DNA of 5,934 nucleotides. Source: CAZOWM01 sp964583615 (lineage in GTDB: Bacteria; Spirochaetota; B62-G9; DRHN01). A model generated the notes under the pieces. It made no database searches, was not told the origin of the DNA, and was given only the letters and a program-made list of their open reading frames with translations. The position numbers and the translations under genes are program-made. The stretch spans positions 1 through 5,934 of the forward strand of contig CAZOWM010000077.1 of NCBI GenBank assembly GCA_964583615.1, in the 5' to 3' direction. Positions 1 through 5,692 of this stretch are shown piece by piece. Position 1 is the stretch's first letter. Every line of letters begins with the position of its first letter.

Positions 1-226
1 GTCTCCTGGCTCCCGGATTTTCTTACTCACAGCTACTTCTCACAGTATCTCATCCGATCAGTCGACGCACCCTTTGCGCGTGTCCAAAAAAATCATCAGG
101 ATGATTCTCTGTAATGTATACTGCTGCTTTCATCCCCGGTTACAGTGGCGGGACCGCTGCGGCTTTTACCGCATTCCCAAAATGCAGCCATACTGAGAAA
201 GATCATTGTTGCGTTATGTTACCTAT
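1..226 (-). ncRNA. Cobalamin (B12) riboswitch, 3' end cut by window edge
   Basis: Read on the minus strand, this stretch carries the conserved blocks of the cobalamin riboswitch (AdoCbl-binding leader family) in the right order. GGCT lies at 189-186 and can pair with the AGCC of the B12 box. GGGAA is at 178-174. A hairpin follows of the form GCGG-TAAAA-GCCGC, the usual GGTGAAAATCC-type stem. The core GGTCCCGCCACTGT is at 155-142. The B12 box AGCCAGGAGAC is at 11-1, where the window stops before the expected CTGCC. The internal arm contains CAGTAT (123-118) that can pair with ATACTG (48-43), and a short perfect AATCATC/GATGATT hairpin. The 5' limit near 200-226 is an estimate. In this family, ligand binding shuts off transcription or translation of the downstream gene, usually a B12 uptake, B12 synthesis or B12-replaceable enzyme gene. 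That gene lies to the left, outside the window, and cannot be identified here. Confidence 0.92.
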
Positions 227-244
227 TCTATGAAAGAAAGTCAA
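216..244 (-). promoter_or_regulatory. Candidate promoter for the B12-riboswitch transcript
   Basis: On the minus strand a -35 box TTGACT (244-239, 5 of 6 consensus) is followed after 17 bases by TAACAT (221-216, 4 of 6). Transcription would start near 209, just ahead of the first conserved riboswitch block. An alternative pair is TTGAAA (255-250) with TAGAAT (230-225) at the less favourable spacing of 19. The location directly upstream of the riboswitch supports a promoter here; which pair is used is not decided by the sequence. Confidence 0.45.
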
Positions 245-252
245 CGAATTTT

Positions 253-274
253 CAATTTAAGGCAATTTAAGGCA
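253..274. repeat. Perfect 10-bp tandem repeat in the divergent control region
   Basis: CAATTTAAGG occurs twice back to back (253-262 and 263-272), and the following CA begins a third copy. The repeat lies between the minus-strand riboswitch promoter and the plus-strand start of the mla operon. A 10-bp period, about one helix turn, would place two protein-binding sites on the same DNA face, so an operator is possible. Replication slippage in AT-rich DNA is an equally simple origin. Confidence 0.5.
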
Positions 275-315
275 CGAGAAGCACACAATTGTTTTTTCGG
301 CAGGAGATATACTGT

Positions 316-375
316 ATGTTTTTTAAAAAGTTTTGGTTCTTTTTACCCATGGATAATCCCGCACTGAATCATTGA
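316..375 (+). CDS. Possible 19-residue leader peptide coupled to mlaE
   Basis: ATG at 316 opens a 19-codon frame starting MFFKKFWFF, rich in Phe with two lysines and a tryptophan, and ending at TGA 373-375. An AGGAG Shine-Dalgarno at 302-306 stands 9 bases before the ATG. This is the only good ribosome binding site upstream of mlaE. The TGA overlaps the TTG start of mlaE (372-374) as TTGA, the classic geometry for translational coupling. I infer that ribosomes ending here could restart on mlaE, which has no Shine-Dalgarno of its own. Against this, a TATACT at 308-313 resembles a -10 box. If it were the mlaE promoter, the leader would lose its ribosome site. No homolog is recognised. Confidence 0.35.
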   Translation: MFFKKFWFFLPMDNPALNH

Positions 376-1193
376 CAGCCCGCCCGGAACAAATTACAAT
401 AAGCTCCATGCACGGGTTTTTTTACGAATTCGGGAAGTGGTTTCTGGACCATGTCGATCATTTTACGAGTTTCTGCGCGTACAGCATCCGCCTTCTTCTC
501 ATTACTGTTCAGCGAAAACAATCCATACGCACGGGTCTTCGAGTGCTGTTCAAGCAGGTGCTCTTTACGGGCGTTGATGCGCTTCCGCTTATCACCATCG
601 TTGCGCTCTCTATCGGCGCGATTTCCATTTTCCAATCACAGACATTTTTGCCCCGCTTCGGAGGAGAGCCGTTCATCGGAAAGCTCCTCGTCATCGTCAT
701 CATCCGTGAGCTCGGTCCGCTGCTCACTGGATTCATCGTGATTGCCCGGTCCGGTACGGCGATCACCGCTGAAATCGGCAACATGGTCGTTTCCCACGAG
801 ATCGAGGCGCTCGAAGCCATGGGTGTCGATCCTATGCGTTACATCTCAATTCCCAGAATCTTTGGAGTTACCGCATCTCTCGTGAGCCTGAACATCTATT
901 TCAATATTTTTGCAATACTCGGCGGGTTTTTCGTTTCGAAGCTGCTGATCGTTACGAGCCTGACAGCGTTTCTTCAGAAGCTACTCAGCTCGACCCGACT
1001 ATCTGATATTATCATCAGCATATCAAAGGGATTTATCTTCGGAATCCTCATATCACTCATCTGTACTTTTCAGGGATTTTCTGTTAAGTTTTCTTCTACC
1101 GAGGTTCCGCAGATGACGACGAAAGCGGTGGTTTATTCAATTGCCGCTACTTTCATTGCCGACGGCATCGTGACCTTCATCTATTATTTTTAA
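372..1193 (+). CDS. mlaE: MlaE-family ABC transporter permease (lipid transport)
   Basis: This is the inner-membrane permease of the Mla/MCE lipid transport complex, working with MlaF and MlaD to pass phospholipids across the periplasm. The 273-residue product has the family hallmark at residues 112-154: RELGPLLTGFIVIARSG, then AITAEIGNM, then EIEALEAMGVDP. Hydrophobic segments fall near 70-90, 103-125, 163-190, 215-235 and 250-273. The N-terminal stretch (about 14-60) is the amphipathic interface helix region usual in MlaE. Length is normal (about 260). The start is uncertain. TTG 372 is the first possible start after an in-frame TAA at 354 and overlaps the stop of a short leader ORF. ATG 408 (residue 13) is the alternative, and neither has a clear Shine-Dalgarno. 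It is the first main gene of the operon; mlaF follows after 12 bases. Family assignment is firm. Confidence 0.95.
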   Translation: MTARPEQITISSMHGFFYEFGKWFLDHVDHFTSFCAYSIRLLLITVQRKQSIRTGLRVLFKQVLFTGVDALPLITIVALSIGAISIFQSQTFLPRFGGEPFIGKLLVIVIIRELGPLLTGFIVIARSGTAITAEIGNMVVSHEIEALEAMGVDPMRYISIPRIFGVTASLVSLNIYFNIFAILGGFFVSKLLIVTSLTAFLQKLLSSTRLSDIIISISKGFIFGILISLICTFQGFSVKFSSTEVPQMTTKAVVYSIAATFIADGIVTFIYYF

Positions 1194-1205
1194 GGACTGC
1201 ATCTG

Positions 1206-1994
1206 ATGGCAGAGGTTATTCTCAAGCTCGAGCACATTTCGATAAGTGATAGTGATGAAATCATCATCAACGACATCTCGATGGATTTTCCCAAGGGCAA
1301 GCTCATCGCCATCACAGGTCCTTCAGGATGCGGGAAAAGCACTCTTTTAAAAATCGCGGCAGGGCTCGTGTATCCGGATGTGGGCAAAGTGTTCATCGGC
1401 GATACGGATATCTTCAGTATTCCGAGAACATCTCTTTTCAGAATGCGCAAGGACTTTGCATTCATATTTCAGGATGCTGCGCTTTTATCCAACCTCACCG
1501 TGTACGACAACATCGCCCTTCCCCTGCGCTATCATTCCAATTTCTCAGAGAACGAAATACACGAGAAAGTGATGTACATGCTGCAGAAGTTCGACCTCGA
1601 AAATGAAAAGCAACATTTTCCCGCACAGCTCTCCATGGGCCAGAGAAAACTCGTAGGATTCGCACGCGGGCTCATCCTCGAGCCGACGCTCGTTTTCATG
1701 GACGAACCTGCAACCGGCATCGACGCCATCGCCCGTGAAAAAATCGTAAACACGGTCATCCCTCTGCGGGACAATCCCGAAATAACCGGAATACTCGTAA
1801 GCCATAACCTCGATATCATAAAAAACACTGCGGATTACATCGCGCTCATGCACAATACCCGTCTCTTTGCGTACGGAAAAAGAGATGAGATTCTGAAATC
1901 GAGGGATCCTATCATACAGAAAATTCTCTCTATTATCATAGATGAGGAGGCTGCAGTAGCAGAAGAGGTCCTTGGCATTCTGACGGATCGCTGA
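1206..1994 (+). CDS. mlaF: MlaF-family ABC transporter ATP-binding protein
   Basis: Cytoplasmic ATPase that powers the MlaE permease. The 262-residue protein shows the full ABC set: Walker A GPSGCGKST (38-46), Q-loop Gln89 in FQD, signature LSMGQ (142-146), Walker B LVFMDEP (162-168) with catalytic Glu167, D-loop GIDA (171-174) and switch His200 in VSHN. All catalytic residues are present. The signature departs from the usual LSGGQ by having Met at the third position. The C-terminal tail (about 230-262, acidic and helical) corresponds to the region that in MlaF contacts a neighbouring subunit or MlaB. The ATG is 12 bases after mlaE and has AAGGA at 1192-1196, overlapping the mlaE stop, so the two genes are surely co-transcribed. 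No mlaB (STAS) gene follows. Assignment to the MlaF/Ttg2A group rests on the neighbours as much as on the sequence. Confidence 0.95.
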   Translation: MAEVILKLEHISISDSDEIIINDISMDFPKGKLIAITGPSGCGKSTLLKIAAGLVYPDVGKVFIGDTDIFSIPRTSLFRMRKDFAFIFQDAALLSNLTVYDNIALPLRYHSNFSENEIHEKVMYMLQKFDLENEKQHFPAQLSMGQRKLVGFARGLILEPTLVFMDEPATGIDAIAREKIVNTVIPLRDNPEITGILVSHNLDIIKNTADYIALMHNTRLFAYGKRDEILKSRDPIIQKILSIIIDEEAAVAEEVLGILTDR

Positions 1995-2035
1995 ACCGGC
2001 CTCGAGTGCATCGCTCCCGTGGGGTGCCGGTTTTT
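1994..2035 (+). terminator. Terminator-like hairpin between mlaF and mlaD
   Basis: AACCGGC (1994-2000) can pair with GCCGGTT (2026-2032), giving a 7-bp GC-rich stem immediately followed by a T run (TTTTT, 2031-2035). The loop is long, 25 bases, with only small internal pairing, so this is a weak or partial intrinsic terminator. It starts at the last base of the mlaF stop codon. In an operon it could act as an attenuator that lowers mlaD and downstream expression, or as a 3'-end stabiliser after processing. Confidence 0.45.
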
Positions 2036-2072
2036 GCGTGTTCAGGGAAATCGCGGTAATCAGGAAAAAAAA

Positions 2073-3002
2073 ATGTCATTCAAAATCAAACATTTGGAAA
2101 AAATTGTCGGTGTTTTTCTCACTCTGGTCATTCTCATTATTGTCGTGGTAATCATCTTCATCGGAAGGGAGCAGCGCTGGTTCGAAAAACAGTACGAGTT
2201 CAGTACGAAGTTCCTTCGGGGGGAGGGAATTTCTCCCGGTCTGCAGGTACAGGTGAAGGGAATTCAGATCGGTGAGGTGAAGTCGGTGTTTCTCAGCGAA
2301 GACAACTGGATAGAAGTCACATTTACCGTGTATGATGAATACTCCGAGCGTATCCGCAAAGACAGCGTTGCGAAAATGAGATCTCCTCTATTGGGGAGCA
2401 AAGCCCTGGAGATTATCCCCGGAGAAAAGGACATGCCCGTACTCGCCAACGGGTCATACATCTGGTCTGTTGACAGTGAAGAAGGCGCGCGAATTATGGC
2501 GGAAAAGGCAAAAACGGAAAAACCAGATGAGATTACCCGAATCCTCCAAAATGTGGAACAACTCACCTACAATCTTTCCGCAGCAGAGGGAAGCCTCGAG
2601 CATACCCTTCACAGGATTTCTGCCTTTTTTTCGTATCTCAACTCCGAAGAGGAAAGCTTCAAGCTGATGCTCGCCCAGCTGGACGAAATTACGAGGCGGA
2701 TAGAACAGAAAGAGGGGAGTATCGGCAAGTTCATGGATGACAACTACGAGATCTACAACAGCACTGTCTCCATGATGCAGAAGCTCAATCTCGTCCTCGA
2801 CGATTTTCGTACCCTCTCACGGACAATGGCAGATGCTTCTCCGGAGCTCAAGGCTGCAATTGAACGCAGCAACCGGACCATGGATGAAGCAATCGGGCTG
2901 ATGAAAACATTGAATCAGAACTTCTTCGTGAGGGGATTTTCGTCGAGAAAAGTGCCTGAAGCGGTTCCCATTGAAAACGCGGAACGGGAAGGAGGGTACT
3001 GA
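2073..3002 (+). CDS. mlaD: MlaD-family MCE-domain protein, inner-membrane anchored
   Basis: Substrate-binding MCE subunit of the lipid transporter. Counting from ATG 2073 it has 309 residues: a short cytoplasmic lead, one membrane helix at about 11-30 (IVGVFLTLVILIIVVVIIFI), an MCE domain at about 41-118 with the typical GISPGLQVQVKGIQIGEV segment (52-69), then a long helical, coiled-coil-prone C-terminal region (about 150-285) facing the periplasm. It is longer than proteobacterial MlaD (about 180) because of this helical tail, as in many MlaD-like MCE proteins of other phyla, where the helices form a tube or barrel. ATG 2073 is chosen over an upstream in-frame GTG (2019) because AGGA at 2062-2065 is well spaced, the GTG-start extension lies inside the hairpin, and the protein then begins just before its membrane helix. 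Its stop overlaps the start of the next gene. Confidence 0.93.
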   Translation: MSFKIKHLEKIVGVFLTLVILIIVVVIIFIGREQRWFEKQYEFSTKFLRGEGISPGLQVQVKGIQIGEVKSVFLSEDNWIEVTFTVYDEYSERIRKDSVAKMRSPLLGSKALEIIPGEKDMPVLANGSYIWSVDSEEGARIMAEKAKTEKPDEITRILQNVEQLTYNLSAAEGSLEHTLHRISAFFSYLNSEEESFKLMLAQLDEITRRIEQKEGSIGKFMDDNYEIYNSTVSMMQKLNLVLDDFRTLSRTMADASPELKAAIERSNRTMDEAIGLMKTLNQNFFVRGFSSRKVPEAVPIENAEREGGY

Positions 3003-3925
3003 TGAAACCGATTTTGACCCTTGCTTTCTGTGCTGCACTGCTTTTTACCTTTTCCTGCGCGACAGACAGACCCCTAACTCTGGTAAGGGAATCTGCAAGG
3101 GATTACGAAGAACTTGCGCTCGAACACTACAACAGCGCAAACTATGAGGCTGCACTCACTTTTTACGAGAAAGCCCTCTCTGAAGACCGGAAAATCAATA
3201 ACATGGCAGGTATCGCCTCCGACCTCTATAACATCGCCCGCTGTTACATCAACTTCGGGCACTACGAAAATGCCGAGAAAGTGCTGAATGAAGCCGTGGC
3301 GATAAACGCTCACATTGAAAGCATGAGCGGGGTGGCCGATGACTACTCCCTGCTTGCCTCGATCAGGAAACAGCAGAAACAATACCCTGAGGCGCTCGAG
3401 CTTTTGAAAAAGAGCCTCGAGCTCTACAGAGAGGACAGAAACGACCGGGGGGTTGCGACTACCAGGAACAACATCGGAACGATCTACATCAAGACAGGAA
3501 GATACGAGGAGGCGCTGGATATCATCGAATCATCTGTTCCGGTATACAAGAAAATAAAGAATCATTCAGGGCTTGCCGCAGCCTATAACAACATCGGATA
3601 CCTCCACGAGCTGGGCGGAAAACCCGATCTTGCGCTGAACTACTACCTCCTCGCACTCGAGGAGGACAAGTATATAGAAAACAGCGCGGGCATTTCGAGC
3701 GATCTCAACAGAATCGGTGAGTATTACAAGAAATCAGGGGATTTCGATACCGCGCTTTTCTACTACAAGCGGGCGCTGGAAGTAAACAGGGAGCTCCTGC
3801 TCGTAGACCGTGAGAAACAGGACCTGAAGAACATCATCGATCTTCTCGGCTCCATGGGAAGGATTGAGGAAAAACAGATCTATGAAACCGCGCTGAAACA
3901 GCTCGAGGATACGGCAGGAGAGTAG
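3002..3925 (+). CDS. TPR-repeat lipoprotein coupled to mlaD
   Basis: A 307-residue protein with a signal peptide (MKP, then hydrophobic 4-18) ending in a lipobox-like TFSC with Cys19. The lipobox is loose (Phe at -2), a form tolerated in spirochaetes and some other phyla. After a short linker come about seven tetratricopeptide repeats of 40-residue period (about 32-300), each with the usual Tyr/Ala/Gly pattern, for example NNIGTIYIKTGRYEEAL and NNIGYLHELGGKPDLAL. TPR arrays bind proteins, so a scaffold or adaptor role is likely. The gene starts at ATG 3002, overlapping the mlaD stop as TGATG, with a strong AAGGAGG at 2989-2995. Translational coupling points to a role with the MlaEFD complex, but no Mla partner of this kind is established here. 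It is not MlaC, MlaA or a PqiC-type lipoprotein by visible sequence. No specific family name can be given. Confidence 0.9.
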   Translation: MKPILTLAFCAALLFTFSCATDRPLTLVRESARDYEELALEHYNSANYEAALTFYEKALSEDRKINNMAGIASDLYNIARCYINFGHYENAEKVLNEAVAINAHIESMSGVADDYSLLASIRKQQKQYPEALELLKKSLELYREDRNDRGVATTRNNIGTIYIKTGRYEEALDIIESSVPVYKKIKNHSGLAAAYNNIGYLHELGGKPDLALNYYLLALEEDKYIENSAGISSDLNRIGEYYKKSGDFDTALFYYKRALEVNRELLLVDREKQDLKNIIDLLGSMGRIEEKQIYETALKQLEDTAGE

Positions 3926-4163
3926 CATTCCCGCAGCACGCCCCGGATTCCAGCCGCTCCGGTCCACTTCGCTGATCATCCATACGGAGGAATGCCCTTT
4001 ACGGACATACGGTCGCTCCACACTGGAGACGGGGTAACGCACGGTATAGATCACAATTCTGAGCCATCTGAGATGATTGGAAAATGAATTCCCAAAATGA
4101 GTTTTTCATATTATTCGGAACAGTTATTTATTTTGCAAGAAGGTCGAGATACTTGAGACACAA
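3926..4163. other. Non-coding gap after the mla operon, no convincing terminator
   Basis: No convincing gene is seen. The first part (to about 4050) keeps the base composition of the operon, while the rest becomes AT-rich. Small foldbacks exist, such as CTCCA-CAC-TGGAG (4016-4028), but none is followed by a T run. CATACGG occurs twice (3981-3987 and 4006-4012). The end of the mla transcript is therefore not marked by a recognisable intrinsic terminator on this strand. Confidence 0.5.
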
Positions 4164-4190
4164 TTGACAAAATATTTTGCATTCTACAAT
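4164..4190 (+). promoter_or_regulatory. Candidate promoter for rbsD
   Basis: A perfect -35 TTGACA (4164-4169) is followed by TACAAT (4185-4190, 5 of 6), with a spacer of 15 bases, shorter than the ideal 17. It sits in AT-rich DNA about 78 bases before the rbsD start, with no gene in between, which is the right place for the rbsD promoter. No operator palindrome stands out. Confidence 0.5.
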
Positions 4191-4267
4191 TTTATCTGGA
4201 TTCACAGTAGGCGAAAAAGAACCATAAATTCTAAATTCATGTAAAAATAAGATTACAGGAGCGAACA

Positions 4268-4711
4268 ATGAAAACGGAAGGGATCTTGAATAGTAATCTC
4301 ATCAGAGTAATGGGCAGAATGGGTCACGGGGACCTTCTCGTTATTACGGATCGCGGGTTCCCATTTCCTCTTCACGACCTTACGGAAACAATCGATCTCT
4401 CAGTAACGAAGAATATTCCAGCATTCATGGATGTCGTCAAAGCCGTTGTTTCTGATTTTGAGATCGAAGAGGCGATTATCGCTGAAGAAACAGAAAAGAT
4501 AAGCCCTCATGTCCAAAAACAACTTCTCGATGTACTGAGTAAGAAGAAGAACAAGGGCAATGACATAAAAATCACATACATTCCGCATGACAAGTTCAAG
4601 GATCTCGTGCTTCACGGGGCCGAGCGAGGAGAGCCCGTGGCGTGCTTCGTCAAAACAGGCGAGTTCACCCCCTATGCGAATGTCATACTGGTTTCAAGCG
4701 TGCCCTTTTAA
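4268..4711 (+). CDS. rbsD: D-ribose pyranase (RbsD/FucU family)
   Basis: RbsD converts the beta-pyran form of D-ribose to the beta-furan form so that ribokinase can phosphorylate it. It acts in the cytoplasm as a ring-shaped multimer. The 147-residue product matches the family in length (about 130-140) and motifs: MGHGD with His20, the acidic Asp28 in the TDRGFPFP segment, IPAFMDV (50-56), AIIAEE (69-74), IPHDKFK with His107, and the C-terminal PYANVILVS (135-143) with Tyr136 and Asn138. These are the residues expected at the sugar site. The start ATG has AGGAG at 4257-4261, six bases upstream. The gene stands alone: no rbsA, rbsC, rbsB or rbsK is next to it, and it has its own promoter candidate. 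A FucU-type mutarotase for fucose is the alternative, but the GFPFP and PYANVIL segments look closer to RbsD. Confidence 0.92.
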   Translation: MKTEGILNSNLIRVMGRMGHGDLLVITDRGFPFPLHDLTETIDLSVTKNIPAFMDVVKAVVSDFEIEEAIIAEETEKISPHVQKQLLDVLSKKKNKGNDIKITYIPHDKFKDLVLHGAERGEPVACFVKTGEFTPYANVILVSSVPF

Positions 4712-4858
4712 TGCATACGTAGTTTTCGTACAGAAGGCCGTGTGATGAGCATTCCTGACTGCGCTCTCTATTCAATGCACTTTACGATCCAATAAGAAAA
4801 ATGCTCTTTATTCCCTAGGTGAACTAGGTTTTGTAATGTAACACTGCAGCGGCGAAGT
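4712..4858. other. AT-rich gap after rbsD
   Basis: No gene is recognised here. The only structured element is a small hairpin at 4814-4828, described separately. No promoter on either strand is convincing. Confidence 0.4.
4814..4832 (+). terminator. Weak hairpin with short T run downstream of rbsD
   Basis: CCTAG (4814-4818), loop GTGAA, CTAGG (4824-4828), then TTTT. The stem is only 5 bp and the T run only four bases, and it lies about 100 bases after the rbsD stop. It is the best terminator candidate for rbsD in this gap, but it is marginal. Confidence 0.3.
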
Positions 4859-5281
4859 TTACGAAACTGATACAAAATCTCGTTTGCATTTCAAAAAATG
4901 CCTTACCGCTTTCTCTAACATCGTGTACATAAACAGCAATCTTATTGCACTCTCACTATCAATTCTGTCTCTCGGGACTCTTATCGTAATCATCCAGCTG
5001 GCATGATAATTTGCCGTAGCGGTATCAGAATGTATTTCCGTATTATGAGCTAAGCGAATTACTTGTTGATTTTTTTACGGTTGCTTAAGACTTGCGATAG
5101 CAACTTGGATTTCACAATATCTCTTCATGCTTTTTAATGAAGCAAAACATTGCGGGAAGTTAATGCGTTTTTTTAAAAAGCAGGCTATAACTATTGCGCT
5201 AATAACAAATGCATATAATAATAAGGTTAAAAGCAATTTTTTTACTTTTTCTGAATAACTGCCCTTCAGAAATATAGTTTG
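4859..5281 (-). pseudogene. Possible decayed small membrane protein, one in-frame stop
   Basis: On the minus strand one frame runs from just after a TAG (5284-5282) to a TAA (4861-4859), broken once by TAA at 5077-5075. The upper part (68 codons) contains a membrane helix flanked by lysines: KVKK, then LLLTLLLYAFVISAIVIACF, then LKKR. The lower part (71 codons) reads as ordinary soluble protein with segments such as HNTEIHSDTATANYHASW and LLFMYTMLEKAVRHF. The two parts share the frame. No ATG start lies before the membrane helix: TTG near 5236 is the first possible start, without a good Shine-Dalgarno, and ATG 5128 lies after it. No family is recognised. It may be a remnant of a real gene or a chance open frame; the opposite strand in the same register is also fairly open, which weakens the case. 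Confidence 0.22.
5214..5219 (+). promoter_or_regulatory. Perfect TATAAT box upstream of cas3
   Basis: TATAAT lies about 80 bases before the cas3 ATG, in AT-rich DNA. The -35 side is poor: TTGCGC at 5194-5199 would leave a spacer of only 14. It is the best promoter candidate for the cas genes in view, but single boxes like this also arise by chance in such DNA. Confidence 0.3.
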
Positions 5282-5299
5282 CTACATAACCAGAATATT

Positions 5300-5692
5300 A
5301 TGTCGGCTATCGCACATATCAATGACAATGGGAAATCTCAACTACTTGAAAACCATCTTTGGAGCACAGCTTATCTGGCATCTGAGTTCGCTTCTGTTTT
5401 TGGTGCTTTCCAGTGGGGAAAAGCAGCTGGACTGCTCCACGATGATGGAAAATACCTGGCTGATTTTCAGGAAAGAATCCAAAACTTAGCAAGGGGTAAA
5501 CCGGCAAAGCGTGTAATACACTCAACAGCAGGCGCAGTTTATGCTCTAAATCATATTAAAGATCCTCCTGAAGCAGGGAAGCTCCTCGCTTACTGCATAG
5601 CAGGGCATCATAGTGGTCTTCCTGATGGTAAGTCAGAGATGGATGATACGGACCTCATGAGCCGTCTGAAGCGGGGAAATGAAGGGCCTTGA
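5300..5692 (+). CDS. cas3: Cas3 HD-nuclease domain (Cas3''), N-terminal part
   Basis: This encodes the N-terminal HD metal-dependent nuclease domain of Cas3, the enzyme that nicks and degrades target DNA after Cascade binds in type I CRISPR systems. Counting from ATG 5300 (130 residues), the HD motifs appear in order: His19 in LENHLWSTAYLASEF, His47-Asp48 with Lys51 in GLLHDDGKY, His74 in VIHSTAGA, and His103-His104 in AGHHSGLPDG. The opening IAHI and the GHHSGLPDG motif fit Cas3 of type I-C-like systems best. A full Cas3 is about 700-900 residues with a helicase after the HD domain; here TGA at 5690-5692 cuts it inside the HD domain. ATG 5300 is chosen because it matches the usual Cas3 start; TTG 5279 is possible, and neither has a good Shine-Dalgarno. 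A free-standing Cas3'' is unlikely, since such proteins are longer. Confidence 0.85.
   Translation: MSAIAHINDNGKSQLLENHLWSTAYLASEFASVFGAFQWGKAAGLLHDDGKYLADFQERIQNLARGKPAKRVIHSTAGAVYALNHIKDPPEAGKLLAYCIAGHHSGLPDGKSEMDDTDLMSRLKRGNEGP

Noticed and set aside
319..330. TTTTTTAAAAAG occurring both at 319-330 and at 5169-5180
   Set aside because: It is a low-complexity A/T tract with no shared flanks, so chance is the simplest explanation and it does not define an attachment site.
451..741. Serine-rich plus-strand ORF inside mlaE
   Set aside because: The low-complexity Ser/Arg translation is an out-of-frame reading of the conserved permease.
2019..2072. GTG 2019 as the mlaD start, adding 18 residues
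   Set aside because: The extension would lie in the terminator-like hairpin, has no Shine-Dalgarno and puts an unneeded basic stretch before the membrane helix. ATG 2073 has AGGA at good spacing.
3734..4054. Long minus-strand ORF across the end of the TPR gene
   Set aside because: It mirrors a real plus-strand gene with clear repeats, has no protein motif of its own, and its part outside the TPR gene has no supporting signal.
3992..4167. Two tiny plus-strand ORFs (31 and 27 codons) joined as ATGA at 4084-4087
   Set aside because: The GGAGG before the first ATG is only one base away from it, the products match nothing I know, and short ORFs of this size are expected by chance. The stop-start overlap is suggestive but not enough.
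5123..5142. CTTCAT/ATGAAG hairpin as a terminator
   Set aside because: The stem is AT-rich, the T run is in the loop rather than after the stem, and no upstream gene needs it.
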